Numbered from the stretch's first letter, positions 35,980-45,257 are shown. The stretch is DNA of 64,000 bases from Flavobacterium psychrophilum (GCA_945879625.1 CAMCVA010000007.1:55549-119548); one strand, 5' to 3'. Translations and numbers: made by a program. The notes: a model not told the origin generated them from the sequence alone.

Positions 35980-36798
35980 ATGTCTGTCGCTAAAAAAGAT
36001 TATAAACGAGTTACCACCAAATCCTTAATTGACATGAAAGCTAATGGAGAAAAAATCTCCATGCTCACTGCCTATGATTTTACCATGGCCAAAATTGTCG
36101 ATACGGCTGGTGTTGATGTCATTTTGGTGGGCGATTCAGCCAGTAATGTGATGGCCGGACACGAAACAACCTTGCCCATCACCTTAGATCAAATGATTTA
36201 TCATGCCTCTGGTGTGGTTCGCGCAGCAGAACGAGCCTTGATTGTGGTTGATTTACCTTTTGGAAGTTACCAATCAGATTCTAAGGAAGCCTTGCGCTCG
36301 GCGATTCGCATCATGAAAGAAAGTGGCGGACATGCCGTGAAACTGGAAGGCGGCAGCGAAGTAAAAGATTCCATCAAAAAAATACTCAACGCCGGAATTC
36401 CGGTGATGGGCCACTTAGGATTAACGCCCCAATCGATCTATAAATTTGGTACGTATACTGTGCGTGCTAAAGAAGATGCCGAAGCCGAAAAATTGATTGA
36501 AGACGCCAAACTCATCGAGAAGCTCGGTTGTTTTGCTTTGGTTTTAGAAAAAATTCCCGCGCATTTGGCACAAAAAGTAGCCGAAAGCATTTCTATACCC
36601 GTAATCGGAATTGGTGCAGGAAGCGGTGTCGATGGACAAGTATTAGTGATTCATGACATGTTGGGCATGAACAACGAATTCAGTCCGCGCTTTTTACGAC
36701 GCTATTTAAATCTGTACCAACAAATGACACAAGCCATTGGTCAGTATGTTGAAGATGTAAAATCAAAAGATTTTCCCAACGCGAGCGAACAATATTAA
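35980..36798 (+). CDS. panB: 3-methyl-2-oxobutanoate hydroxymethyltransferase
   Basis: PanB transfers a hydroxymethyl group from methylene-THF to 2-ketoisovalerate, giving ketopantoate in the pathway to pantothenate and CoA. The 272 residues contain [38 protein letters not shown], the VDLPFGSYQ motif, VKLEGGSEV and [11 protein letters not shown], all conserved. It is a cytosolic decamer in known cases. panC and panD are not adjacent. It is followed after 4 bases by a pseudouridine synthase gene, so the two likely form a transcript. Confidence 0.97.
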   Translation: MSVAKKDYKRVTTKSLIDMKANGEKISMLTAYDFTMAKIVDTAGVDVILVGDSASNVMAGHETTLPITLDQMIYHASGVVRAAERALIVVDLPFGSYQSDSKEALRSAIRIMKESGGHAVKLEGGSEVKDSIKKILNAGIPVMGHLGLTPQSIYKFGTYTVRAKEDAEAEKLIEDAKLIEKLGCFALVLEKIPAHLAQKVAESISIPVIGIGAGSGVDGQVLVIHDMLGMNNEFSPRFLRRYLNLYQQMTQAIGQYVEDVKSKDFPNASEQY

Positions 36799-36802
36799 AC
36801 CC

Positions 36803-37495
36803 TTGAAGCAACTTTCTACTGCAACTAATTTACAGGTTTTACACGAGGATAATCACCTAATTATCGTGAACAAACGCGTGGGCGATATTGTACAAGGCGA
36901 TAAAACAGGTGATGTTCCTTTATCAGAAATAGTAAAAGAGTACATCAAACACAAATACCAAAAACCAGGTGCGGTCTATTTGGGTGTGGTGCATCGGCTT
37001 GATCGCCCTACATCGGGTTTGGTAATTTTTGCCAAAACATCCAAAGCACTTTCCCGACTCAACGAACTTTTTAGTTCCCGTCAAACCCAAAAAACCTACT
37101 GGGCTGTAGTAAAAAACAACCCGCCACAAGTGCAGGATTCGCTGCAGCATTTCATCAGCCGAAACGAAAAAAACAATACTTCCAAAGCCCACAGCAAAGA
37201 AGTTCCAAATAGTAAATTGGCCGTGCTTGATTACAAAGTAATTCAAAAGCTAAATGCCTACTGGGCTATAGAAATTCAATTGCATACAGGGCGCCACCAC
37301 CAAATTAGAGCTCAGTTGGCCGCTATTGGTTGTCCCATAAAAGGCGATTTGAAATACGGGGCTGATCGAAGCAATCCCGACGGAGGCATTCATTTGCATG
37401 CCCGAAAACTAGTGTTCACACATCCGGTTTCTAAAGACCAGATAGAAATTACTGCCCCTACGCCGGCCGATGTAATTTGGGAGGCTATCGGTTAA
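36803..37495 (+). CDS. RluA-family pseudouridine synthase
   Basis: This 230-residue pseudouridine synthase has the catalytic motif HRLDRPTSGLVIFAKTSKAL with the Asp nucleophile, and the family blocks HEDNHLIIVNKRVGD, KTYWAVVKN and LHTGRHHQIRAQL. It lacks an N-terminal S4 domain, unlike the RluD-type gene downstream. The target (rRNA or tRNA uridine) cannot be read. The start is a TTG 4 bases after the panB stop; no ATG lies before the conserved block, and the TTG gives the usual N-terminus. It is the second gene after panB. Confidence 0.85.
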   Translation: MKQLSTATNLQVLHEDNHLIIVNKRVGDIVQGDKTGDVPLSEIVKEYIKHKYQKPGAVYLGVVHRLDRPTSGLVIFAKTSKALSRLNELFSSRQTQKTYWAVVKNNPPQVQDSLQHFISRNEKNNTSKAHSKEVPNSKLAVLDYKVIQKLNAYWAIEIQLHTGRHHQIRAQLAAIGCPIKGDLKYGADRSNPDGGIHLHARKLVFTHPVSKDQIEITAPTPADVIWEAIG

Positions 37496-37549
37496 TATTT
37501 TTATATCTTTACTTCGCTTTAAAGCGTTCAACCCCAAAACATACCCAAC

Positions 37550-38923
37550 ATGAAAAAATTACTTTTTTTAGCTGTCTTTACTTTTATGTTGGGCGCCCAA
37601 GCACAAGAACATTTTGCTGGAATTTCTACTTCAAAACGAGTGGGAATAATAAATCTTACTATAAATCCATCGGAGTTAGCTAATTTAAATAACCACTTTG
37701 AAATTCAATTGCTTTCTTCTAGTATGAATGTCGCCAACAACAAAGTAGGTTTTAGCGATTTGCTGGATGACACCAACACAGAAAATCTTTTGTTGTCGGG
37801 AACTAAACCCATTAATTTCAACTTTAGTAATGAAATAATGGGACCAGGTGTAGCCGTTCGTTTATTAAAGTGGCGTTTTGCTGTAACTTCCAAAGTGAAC
37901 ATCAAAGCGGGTGTTTTGAATGTAAATCCTGTGTTGGCTAGTTACCTCACGGGCAGTGACACACAGGTGCTTCCAATAGGTGGAGATGTTATAAATTACT
38001 TTTCCAACCAACGATTTAACGGAACCATGTGGGGCGAAGTGGGGTTTGCTGTAGCCCGAAAAGTGTGGGAAAATGAAAAGGGATTACTGAATGCCGGTAT
38101 AAATCTAAAGATGTTGTTTCCGGGCGCCTATGCCAATATGGGAATTGGAAATTTTAACGGTACAGTTACCAATAATAATGCTGGTGATTTAGTATTAAAA
38201 GATACAGATGCCAATGTAAATTTTGCCTATTCGGGAAGTTTAGCACAAGAATTTACAAATAGCCAACAGTACACCAATTCGTTGTTTGGAAACTTAGATG
38301 GATTAACAGCTGATATTGGAGTAGATTACCAACTCAAAAAAGGCAATTCATACAAACTTAAAGTGGGCGCTTCGATTATGAATTTAGGTGGGATGACCTA
38401 CAATGACAATAACAACAACAGCTCCGACTACAAATTAAAAATAAGCGGAGATCAGGCATTGGTATTGAATTTCTTTGATGGCATTGACGATATTCCTGCT
38501 ATCAAACAACATCTTATAGACTTGGCTGCACTTCCTGCAGGTGACCCAAATAAAATTGAATTTACAGAAATTACCTCCAACAAAGATTTTAGAGTAAGTT
38601 TACCCACTACCTTAAATTTGTATGCAGACGTACATTTGATTTCAAAATTGAATGTAACGCTGTTTACGCAACAGAAATTAAATAGTAATTCGGGGAACAA
38701 TCAAATCACAGCACAAACCATTTATTCGGTTACCCCTCGTTTTGGTATTGGCTTTTTTGAAGCCTACTTACCGGTTTCAGTCAATGATATTTCAGGTACT
38801 AATGCCGGTTTAGGATTTCGATTGGGCGGATTTTTCATGGGATCAAACTCGATCTTGAGTTCAATTTCATCCAACGCCAAACAAGCAGATGTAAACTTTG
38901 GATTTCGATTTGCCATTTTATAA
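37550..38923 (+). CDS. DUF5723 family outer membrane protein
   Basis: The 457-residue protein has a signal peptide (MKKLLFLAVFTFMLGAQAQE) and then a repetitive beta-strand sequence with alternating hydrophobic residues and aromatic ends, as in outer-membrane beta-barrels. A pattern of GVAVRLLKWRFAVTSKVN, GVDYQLKKGNSYKLKVGASI and GLGFRLGGFFMG fits the DUF5723 family found in Bacteroidota. It probably sits in the outer membrane, and the C-terminus ends FGFRFAIL, with an aromatic residue near the end as barrels have. Function unknown. It precedes an aldehyde dehydrogenase gene by 2 bases. Confidence 0.75.
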   Translation: MKKLLFLAVFTFMLGAQAQEHFAGISTSKRVGIINLTINPSELANLNNHFEIQLLSSSMNVANNKVGFSDLLDDTNTENLLLSGTKPINFNFSNEIMGPGVAVRLLKWRFAVTSKVNIKAGVLNVNPVLASYLTGSDTQVLPIGGDVINYFSNQRFNGTMWGEVGFAVARKVWENEKGLLNAGINLKMLFPGAYANMGIGNFNGTVTNNNAGDLVLKDTDANVNFAYSGSLAQEFTNSQQYTNSLFGNLDGLTADIGVDYQLKKGNSYKLKVGASIMNLGGMTYNDNNNNSSDYKLKISGDQALVLNFFDGIDDIPAIKQHLIDLAALPAGDPNKIEFTEITSNKDFRVSLPTTLNLYADVHLISKLNVTLFTQQKLNSNSGNNQITAQTIYSVTPRFGIGFFEAYLPVSVNDISGTNAGLGFRLGGFFMGSNSILSSISSNAKQADVNFGFRFAIL

Positions 38924-38925
38924 AC

Positions 38926-40263
38926 ATGAATAGTTCTTTCCAATCGCTGTCTATAGCCGAACGCAAAAACTATTTGAAACAATTCGCCATCGAGCTAGAA
39001 TTGGTTGAAAATACGATATGCGAAGCAATCTATGAAGATTTTAAAAAACCGGCATTTGAGGCCGTACTCACGGAAACCCAGTATGTGAAAAGTGTGCTTA
39101 AAGAATTGATAAGCAACCTGGAGGCCTGGACAAAACCCCAATGGGTGCTTCCTTCTCTACTCAATTTTCCTTCGAGTGATTACATCCTGAAGGATCCGTA
39201 TGGTTCAGTTTTAGTAATTTCACCCTGGAATTATCCCTTTCAGTTGGCCATTTGTCCAGCAATAGCAGCATTTGCTGCAGGAAATAAAGTTACACTTAAA
39301 CCTTCCGAAAAAACTCCGGCAACCTCACGCTACATTGCGCAACTCATTGCGCGTGTCTTTCCAAAAGAATGGATAGAAGTAATTGAAGGAGATGCAGCAG
39401 TAGCGCAAGAATTATTGGCTCAACGCTGGGACTATATTTTCTTTACCGGTAGTGTAGCAGTTGGAAAAATTGTTGCACAAGCAGCTGCGCAACACCTCAC
39501 GCCAGTTACCTTAGAATTGGGCGGAAAAAATCCGTGTATAGTGCATCATTCGGCGGCGATAGCCTTGGCTGCCAAGCGAATTGTATGGGGGAAATTTCTC
39601 AACGCAGGCCAAACCTGTATTGCTCCTGATTATGTATTAGTGGATACCAAAATAAAACAGCAATTAGTCCAAGCGCTACAACACGAAATTGAAATCGCCT
39701 ATGGCGCAAATGCAGAAGCCTCACCCGATTTTACCCGAATTGTAAACGCCTCGCATCTAAATCGATTGACTGCTTTGTTGGCAGGCCAATCTATTTTGTG
39801 TGGCGGCCAATCTGATGCTGGCGACTGTTACCTCGCTCCTACGCTGGTTGATGAACCCGAATTATCAAGCCCGCTCATGCAAGACGAAATTTTCGGACCC
39901 ATTTTGCCGATCCTTAGTTACCAAAACGAAGCCGAAATTGAGGCAATTGTAACGCGTTACGAAAAACCACTAGCTTTATATGTATTTGCGACCGATAAAA
40001 AATTTAGTAAAAAAATCACAACGCAATTCTCCTTTGGTGGAGGCTGCATCAACGATACAGTGATTCAGTTCAATAATAAGCGATTGCCTTTTGGTGGCGT
40101 GGGACATTCGGGCTATGGCGCCTACCACGGGAAGTATAGCATCGATACATTTCTACACCACAAATCGATGGTAGTCAAAGGAAATTGGTTGGATTTACCG
40201 CTGCGGTATGCACCCTATACAAACAAATTGGCCTGGATACAAAAATTATTTCGTTGGATGTAG
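38926..40263 (+). CDS. Aldehyde dehydrogenase (class 3-type)
   Basis: This 445-residue enzyme oxidises aldehydes with NAD(P). It has VLVISPWNYPFQLAICPAIA, the KPSEKTPATS block, VTLELGGKNPCIV with the general base Glu, and KFLNAGQTCIAPDYV with the catalytic Cys. Length and the C-terminal helical tail (FLHHKSMVVKG) match the short ALDH3 type that often acts on fatty or aromatic aldehydes. The N-terminus lacks a signal. It starts 2 bases after the DUF5723 gene and ends 1 base from the convergent RluD-type gene, with no terminator between. Confidence 0.9.
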   Translation: MNSSFQSLSIAERKNYLKQFAIELELVENTICEAIYEDFKKPAFEAVLTETQYVKSVLKELISNLEAWTKPQWVLPSLLNFPSSDYILKDPYGSVLVISPWNYPFQLAICPAIAAFAAGNKVTLKPSEKTPATSRYIAQLIARVFPKEWIEVIEGDAAVAQELLAQRWDYIFFTGSVAVGKIVAQAAAQHLTPVTLELGGKNPCIVHHSAAIALAAKRIVWGKFLNAGQTCIAPDYVLVDTKIKQQLVQALQHEIEIAYGANAEASPDFTRIVNASHLNRLTALLAGQSILCGGQSDAGDCYLAPTLVDEPELSSPLMQDEIFGPILPILSYQNEAEIEAIVTRYEKPLALYVFATDKKFSKKITTQFSFGGGCINDTVIQFNNKRLPFGGVGHSGYGAYHGKYSIDTFLHHKSMVVKGNWLDLPLRYAPYTNKLAWIQKLFRWM

Positions 40264-40264
40264 T

Positions 40265-41308
40265 TTAGTCTTCATCGGGCTCAGCCGCGTTAGAAGTAGC
40301 ATAGCCTCGCCATTTCTCAATTAACTCTTGTATATCGGTAGGCAGTTCGGTATTGAATCGCAACAGTTCCTGTGTTTTGGGATGCACAAAGCCCAAAGTT
40401 TTGGCGTGCAAAGCCTGTCTTGGACAGATTTTAAAACAGTTGTCAATAAACTGCTTGTATTTGGTGAACGTAGTGCCTTTTAAAATTAAATCGCCACCAT
40501 AGCGGGAATCATTAAATAAAGGGTGTCCCAAGTGCTTCATGTGAACCCGAATCTGGTGCGTTCTGCCGGTTTCTAATATGCAAGAAACTAGTGTCACGTA
40601 GCCAAATCGTTCCAATACTTTGTAATGGGTAATGGCCGGTTTTCCAATTTCGGGATCGGCAAATACAGCCATTTGCATGCGGTCTTTCACATGGCGCGCA
40701 ATATTGCCTTCGATAGTCCCTTGCTCTTCTTTTACATTCCCCCAAACCAAAGCCACATATTCGCGCTCTGATGTTTTGAATTCAAATTGCTTGGCCAAAT
40801 GCGTCATGGCTTGTTCGGTTTTGGCAATAACCAATAAACCCGAAGTATCTTTATCGATGCGGTGAACCAAACCGGGACGATCGCTGCTGTTTAAGGGCAA
40901 ATTTTCAAAATGAAAGGCCAAGGCATTCACCAAAGTTCCGGTGTAATTTCCATGTCCGGGATGCACAACCAATCCGGCTGGTTTGTTGATGAGCAACAAG
41001 GTATCGTCTTCGTAGACTATGTCTAAGGGAATATTTTCGGGATCAACTCGGTTCTCAAAGGGCGGATGGGCCAACAAGATGCGGATCACATCCAAGGGCT
41101 TCACTTTGTAGTTGGATTTTACCGGAACATCGTTGGCATAAATATCACCATTGGTTGCGGCCTGTTGAATTTTGTTTCGGGTAGCATTGGGAATTAAATT
41201 CATCAAGAACTTATCAATGCGCAACAAGAGTTGGCCTTTGGGCACATCAAATCGAAAATGCTCAAATAACTCGTCTTCTATTTCTGCATGATCCAAATTA
41301 TTGTCCAT
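40265..41308 (-). CDS. rluD: RluD-type pseudouridine synthase
   Basis: This 347-residue enzyme has an N-terminal S4 RNA-binding domain (LLRIDKFLMNLIPNATRNKI, DVPVKSNYKVKPLDVI) and a catalytic domain with HRIDKDTSGLLVIAKTEQAM (Asp nucleophile). Further blocks are DIVYEDDTLLLINKPAGLVV and GRTHQIRVHMKHLGHPLFND. In E. coli RluD modifies 23S rRNA helix 69 uridines (1911, 1915, 1917). The start is set at 41308, the ATG whose frame overlaps the PASTA stop by 11 bases; an upstream TTG-type extension is less likely. It is coupled to the PASTA protein gene. Confidence 0.92.
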   Translation of the reverse strand: MDNNLDHAEIEDELFEHFRFDVPKGQLLLRIDKFLMNLIPNATRNKIQQAATNGDIYANDVPVKSNYKVKPLDVIRILLAHPPFENRVDPENIPLDIVYEDDTLLLINKPAGLVVHPGHGNYTGTLVNALAFHFENLPLNSSDRPGLVHRIDKDTSGLLVIAKTEQAMTHLAKQFEFKTSEREYVALVWGNVKEEQGTIEGNIARHVKDRMQMAVFADPEIGKPAITHYKVLERFGYVTLVSCILETGRTHQIRVHMKHLGHPLFNDSRYGGDLILKGTTFTKYKQFIDNCFKICPRQALHAKTLGFVHPKTQELLRFNTELPTDIQELIEKWRGYATSNAAEPDED

Positions 41309-41912
41309 CAGCCGGAGTGGGTTCTGGAACTGCGGTAGTATCCAATTGGGTTTCGTCAAAGCCTACATTGCCATCACCCAACACCAAATCAATTTTGGAT
41401 GATTTGAATACTTTGTCGCCAGGATTTAATTTTTTGCCGTTCCAATGCATTTCCAACACCATATCTTTTCCGATATAGGGTTTATAAGTAATGTTTCCTT
41501 CTTCTAGTCCTAATGATTTGAGCGTAGGAACAGCCTGACGGTAGGTTTTTTCGATAATATTGGGAATGCGCACCATGGTGAAACCCGACGAATTAATTTT
41601 GATGTAGATTTTGCGGTTCACCTTCACTTTTGATCCCGGTAACGGATCTTGTTCTACTACGGTATGCTTGGGAAATTGGCTGTTGTAATCGACACTATCC
41701 AACAAAACATATTCTAAATTTAACTCATCGACGGCATCTTCTACTTCTTGTTCTGACATTTTGCGCAAATCAGGTACCGTAATTTCGTTGCCGTGATCGG
41801 TGGTAAAGGTGAGCCAATGCATAAAAAAATACCCAATTACACCAATTAGGCCTAAAGCCAGCAGAAGTTGCACTCCAAAAACCTTAGATTTAAGATACTC
41901 TTTAACCGTCAT
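41298..41912 (-). CDS. PASTA domain-containing membrane protein
   Basis: This 204-residue protein has one N-terminal membrane helix (about residues 13-35) and an extracytoplasmic part with two to three PASTA-like repeats (TVPDLRKMSEQEVEDAVDEL, VRIPNIIEKTYRQAVPTLKSL). Each has the conserved P-x-V/I and a helix. The tail is acidic and Pro-rich. PASTA domains bind peptidoglycan precursors in PrkC-type kinases; here there is no kinase domain. It overlaps the RluD-type gene. It is divergent from ddl, which makes D-Ala-D-Ala for peptidoglycan. Confidence 0.88.
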   Translation of the reverse strand: MTVKEYLKSKVFGVQLLLALGLIGVIGYFFMHWLTFTTDHGNEITVPDLRKMSEQEVEDAVDELNLEYVLLDSVDYNSQFPKHTVVEQDPLPGSKVKVNRKIYIKINSSGFTMVRIPNIIEKTYRQAVPTLKSLGLEEGNITYKPYIGKDMVLEMHWNGKKLNPGDKVFKSSKIDLVLGDGNVGFDETQLDTTAVPEPTPADGQ

Positions 41913-41975
41913 AATCTGTTTATATTTACGGCAAATATATAAAATACTAGAGGCTTTCTATTCCAAAAAAAATGA

Positions 41976-41983
41976 TATTTTTG
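41976..41983 (+). promoter_or_regulatory. Putative -7 box for ddl
   Basis: TATTTTTG matches TAnnTTTG, 66 bases before the ddl ATG. No -33 TTG is present at the normal distance. Confidence 0.3.
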
Positions 41984-42048
41984 TTTGGCTACTCGGGAGC
42001 CTGAACCAGGCAAATAATTCAGCAATTACGCCTAAAATAAAACATAAA

Positions 42049-43020
42049 ATGAAGCATATTGGCATCATCATGGGTGGCTATTCTAGCGAATACAAAATAT
42101 CACTCACCAGCGGAAATGTAGTGTATCAAAATCTAGACGCAACCCAATACAAAGGCTATTGCCTTCACATTTTTAAAGAAAAATGGGTGTATGTAGACGA
42201 AATGGATCAAGAATTCCCAATTGATCGCTCGGATTTTTCGATCGCGGTAAACGGCAATACAATTCGGTTTGATGCGGTTTTTAATGCCATACACGGAACT
42301 CCTGGCGAAGACGGTTTGATGCAAGCCTATTTTGAATTATTGGGTATTCCGCAAACTTCTTGTGAGTATTACCAAGCGGCCTTAACCTTCAATAAACGCG
42401 ATTTGTTATCGGTGCTTAAACCCTACGGAATTAAAACTGCTACCTCCTATTATCTCAATAAAGGTGATGTGTTTACACCCGAGCAGATAGTAGAAAAAGT
42501 AGGCTTGCCTTGCTTTGTGAAACCCAATAAATCGGGTTCAAGTTTTGGAATTTCTAAAGTAAAAACCGCTGCAGAATTGCCGCAAGCCATCGAAATAGCC
42601 TATGCTGAAGACAACGAAATTATCATCGAAAGTTTTTTGGATGGCACCGAAGTTTCAGTGGGTGTAATTAATTATAAAGGAACTATTACCGTTTTGCCCA
42701 TCACCGAAATTGTCTCCGAAAATGATTTCTTTGATTACGAAGCCAAGTATTTGGGCAAATCGCAAGAAATTACGCCAGCCCGCATTAGCCCCGAAATGGC
42801 TGACAAAGTAGGTGCTATAGCCAAGAAAGCCTATGAAGTATTGAAAATGAAAGGATTCTCCCGCAGTGAATTTATTTTGGTGAACGACGAACCCCACATG
42901 CTCGAAATGAACACCATTCCGGGACTCACCAACGAGAGTTTAATTCCGCAACAAGCCCGTGAAGCAGGTATTTCCTTACCCGAATTATTTAGTAACGCCA
43001 TCGAATTGGCCTTAGCCTAA
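42049..43020 (+). CDS. ddl: D-alanine--D-alanine ligase
   Basis: Ddl joins two D-Ala with ATP for the peptidoglycan stem peptide. The 323-residue protein starts MKHIGIIMGGYSSEYKISL, with the ATP-grasp blocks NAIHGTPGEDGLMQAYFELL, CFVKPNKSGSSFGISKVK, FLDGTEVSVGVINYKG and the C-terminal MLEMNTIPGLTNESLIPQ. Start chosen at 42049 because the much longer frame upstream is antisense to the PASTA gene and non-conserved. It is 6 bases from coaD, so both may be co-transcribed. It is cytosolic. Confidence 0.96.
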   Translation: MKHIGIIMGGYSSEYKISLTSGNVVYQNLDATQYKGYCLHIFKEKWVYVDEMDQEFPIDRSDFSIAVNGNTIRFDAVFNAIHGTPGEDGLMQAYFELLGIPQTSCEYYQAALTFNKRDLLSVLKPYGIKTATSYYLNKGDVFTPEQIVEKVGLPCFVKPNKSGSSFGISKVKTAAELPQAIEIAYAEDNEIIIESFLDGTEVSVGVINYKGTITVLPITEIVSENDFFDYEAKYLGKSQEITPARISPEMADKVGAIAKKAYEVLKMKGFSRSEFILVNDEPHMLEMNTIPGLTNESLIPQQAREAGISLPELFSNAIELALA

Positions 43021-43026
43021 ACAACC

Positions 43027-43479
43027 ATGAAAAAAGCTGTATTTCCCGGATCATTTGACCCCATTACTTTAGGACATGTTGATATTATTTATCGCAGTTT
43101 GGAATTGTTTGACGAAGTAATCATTGCCATAGGCGTAAATGCAGATAAAAAATACTTGTTTAATTTGTCCCAACGTGAAGCATTTATAGCCACCTTATTT
43201 GCCCAGGAGTCCAGGATAAAAGTGGTTTGTTACGAGGGGCTTACGGTCGATTTATGCAAAAAAGAAGGCGCACAATATATCTTACGTGGACTGCGCAATA
43301 CGACCGATTTTGAATTTGAAAAAGCAATCGCGCAAGCGAACACCAAATTGCAGGGAATAGAAACTATCTTATTGTATAGCAAGCCCGAACATGCATTTAT
43401 TTCATCAAGTATTGTGCGGGATGTACTGCGCAATCAAGGAGATTATTCGTTTATGGTGCCGGATACCGTGCGAGAATAA
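43027..43479 (+). CDS. coaD: Phosphopantetheine adenylyltransferase
   Basis: CoaD transfers AMP to 4'-phosphopantetheine, the penultimate step in CoA synthesis. The 150 residues include the nucleotidyltransferase motif VFPGSFDPITLGHVDII with HxGH-type His, VCYEGLTVDLCKKEGAQ, and LRGLRNTTDFEFEKAIAQAN; the second ATP motif is FISSSIVRDVLRNQG. It is cytosolic, hexameric in known examples. It follows ddl and converges with the Nudix gene, leaving a 1-base gap and no terminator. Confidence 0.97.
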   Translation: MKKAVFPGSFDPITLGHVDIIYRSLELFDEVIIAIGVNADKKYLFNLSQREAFIATLFAQESRIKVVCYEGLTVDLCKKEGAQYILRGLRNTTDFEFEKAIAQANTKLQGIETILLYSKPEHAFISSSIVRDVLRNQGDYSFMVPDTVRE

Positions 43480-43480
43480 T

Positions 43481-44068
43481 CTAATCTTCAAATAACAACT
43501 TGATGTTTTCGTAGGAATTGGTGAGGGCTTCCTTTACTTGATCTGGATTTAACCAAGCCACTTGGTCGATTCCTTCTTCTACTTGGCCTATTAATTCACC
43601 GTTAAAAGTAGAATTCATGCGGTACCATTGGGTGACTTTTAATTTAAAACGACCATTGCGTTTAAATACGTGGTAGGTTTTAGCTAATTTTTCTTCGACA
43701 GTCAATTCGTTTACACCAGTTTCTTCTTCTACTTCTCGTACTGCTGTTTTAGCTAATTTTTCGAATTTATCTTTTCCGCCTTTGGGCAAATCCCATTTGC
43801 CGTTTCTAAAGATAAACAAAACCTCTCCTTTGGCATTGTAAACTAGGCCACCACCTGCTTTTTGTACCGGTATTTTCTCCTTCAATTTTTTGAGAATTAC
43901 CTTTTCATCGGGATGATACAAATAACACTTGGCTATTTTATTGGTAAACATATTCACGATGAGCTTTTCAATGTCAATACTTTCCAATAAAAAAAACTGA
44001 AAATCGGTTTCCTTTTGGAGCTGATTGGTTAAAAAAAGTGGCTTATCGTTTACAAAAACTTTATACAT
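43481..44068 (-). CDS. Nudix hydrolase
   Basis: The 195-residue protein has a Nudix box GKDKFEKLAKTAVREVEEE followed by TGV, with the metal-binding REVEEE. About 70 residues precede the fold start at KVILKKLKEKIPVQKAGGGL. Nudix enzymes hydrolyse nucleoside diphosphates linked to other groups. The substrate is unknown; the N-terminal extension is typical of Bacteroidota relatives. It is divergent from pyrE with only 7 bases between the start codons, so the pyrE -7 box sits inside its first codons. Confidence 0.85.
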   Translation of the reverse strand: MYKVFVNDKPLFLTNQLQKETDFQFFLLESIDIEKLIVNMFTNKIAKCYLYHPDEKVILKKLKEKIPVQKAGGGLVYNAKGEVLFIFRNGKWDLPKGGKDKFEKLAKTAVREVEEETGVNELTVEEKLAKTYHVFKRNGRFKLKVTQWYRMNSTFNGELIGQVEEGIDQVAWLNPDQVKEALTNSYENIKLLFED

Positions 44069-44071
44069 TTG
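44064..44071 (+). promoter_or_regulatory. Putative -7 box for pyrE
   Basis: TACATTTG matches the -7 consensus, only 4 bases before the pyrE ATG at 44076. Transcription would begin at or next to the start codon, giving a leaderless message. No -33 TTG was found at 17-23 bases. Confidence 0.5.
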
Positions 44072-44075
44072 CGGG

Positions 44076-44720
44076 ATGATATTTACTACTGAAACTGCCG
44101 AAAAAACAGCAGAATTGCTTTTGCAAATAAATGCAATTAAATTGAATCCTAAAAATCCATTTACTTGGGCTTCGGGTTGGAAATCACCTATTTATTGCGA
44201 CAACCGATTAACGCTTTCATTTCCAGCTATTCGCAATTACATTCGCGATGAATTTGTGAAAAACATCGAGAAAAAATACGGCAAACCCGATGCAATTGCA
44301 GGCGTGGCTACAGGAGCAATCGGAATTGGAATATTAGTAGCCGAAAGCATGGGACTGCCATTTGTGTATGTACGTCCCGAACCCAAAAAACACGGCCGTC
44401 AAAACCAAGTGGAAGGCTTTTTGCAAAAAGGACAAACTGTGGTGGTGGTTGAAGATTTGATAAGCACCGGTAACAGTAGTTTATTGGCTGTAGAAGCACT
44501 CAAAGAAGCTGGCGCCGTTGTGAAAGGAATGGTGGCAATTTTCACCTATGGATTTGATGTATCCACCGAAAATTTTACGAAGGCTAATATTGAATTGAAT
44601 ACGCTAAGTAATTACCAAAATCTCTTAAATTTGGCCGTAGCCAAAAATTACATAACCGAATCTGAACAAAAATTATTACAAGATTGGAGTGCTTCCCCAA
44701 GCACTTGGAACATAGATTAA
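44076..44720 (+). CDS. pyrE: Orotate phosphoribosyltransferase
   Basis: PyrE makes OMP from orotate and PRPP in pyrimidine synthesis. The 214-residue protein has the PRPP loop VVVVEDLISTGNSSLLAVEAL, the FTWASGWKSPIYCDNRLTLS block, VAGVATGAIGIGILVAES and VRPEPKKHGRQNQVEG (substrate loop). The start at 44076 (MIFTTETAEKT) is preferred over a longer frame starting inside the Nudix gene. It is divergent from the Nudix gene, close to its own -7 box, and is followed after 13 bases by an SRPBCC gene. pyrB and pyrR lie elsewhere in this window. Confidence 0.95.
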   Translation: MIFTTETAEKTAELLLQINAIKLNPKNPFTWASGWKSPIYCDNRLTLSFPAIRNYIRDEFVKNIEKKYGKPDAIAGVATGAIGIGILVAESMGLPFVYVRPEPKKHGRQNQVEGFLQKGQTVVVVEDLISTGNSSLLAVEALKEAGAVVKGMVAIFTYGFDVSTENFTKANIELNTLSNYQNLLNLAVAKNYITESEQKLLQDWSASPSTWNID

Positions 44721-44733
44721 ACATATTTTTCTT

Positions 44734-45126
44734 ATGAATTTAGAAAGCTCTACCGTACAAGTGGCACAATCAGCTGAGTACTTATTTACACAACTGAATG
44801 ATGTAGTTAATTTTGAAAAATTAATGCCCGAGTCAACTGCAAAATTTGAAGTCTTGAGCCCGAGTTCTTTTGTTTTTGGGTTGCAGGGCATGCCCGAAAT
44901 TAAATTAGTAATCAAAGAATCCAAGCCTAATTCACAACTTGTTTTGGGTGCTGCTAGCGATAAATTGCCCTTTACTTTAACGGCAAATATTCAAGAATTG
45001 ACTGCTGCTAGTTCGGCGATTCAGTTGTTATTTGAGGGTGAATTTAATACCATGATGGCCATGATGATTAAAGGGCCCATTAGTAAATTTATAGAAACCT
45101 TGGCGCAAAACATGACCAAGTTGTAA
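44734..45126 (+). CDS. SRPBCC family protein
   Basis: A short START/SRPBCC-type protein of 130 residues: a VQVAQSAEYLFTQLNDVVNFEKLMP start and the strands KFEVLSPSSFVFGLQGMPEI and PFTLTANIQELTA. It ends with a C-terminal helix (MMIKGPISKFIETLAQNMTKL). No ligand or active residues can be named. It lies 13 bases after pyrE and ends with a strong terminator, so it is probably in the pyrE transcript. Its role in pyrimidine metabolism is not evident. Confidence 0.75.
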   Translation: MNLESSTVQVAQSAEYLFTQLNDVVNFEKLMPESTAKFEVLSPSSFVFGLQGMPEIKLVIKESKPNSQLVLGAASDKLPFTLTANIQELTAASSAIQLLFEGEFNTMMAMMIKGPISKFIETLAQNMTKL

Positions 45127-45150
45127 TATAAAATATATACTAAAAATTGT

Positions 45151-45171
45151 AGAGCCTTCGGGCTCTTTTTT
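45151..45171 (+). terminator. Terminator after the pyrE-SRPBCC operon
   Basis: AGAGCC at 45151-45156 pairs with GGCTCT at 45161-45166 across a stable TTCG tetraloop, followed by T residues. Confidence 0.85.
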
Positions 45172-45257
45172 ATTTTTATCAGTAATATCGCGTAGTTTGT
45201 CGAATTTTTTCGTCTATCATAGAATAAATGAAGTCGTTTGAAATATTAGCCCTACTA

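Noticed and set aside
41800..42048. N-terminal extension of Ddl by 83 codons
   Set aside because: It is antisense to the PASTA gene and the conserved Ddl start is at 42049.
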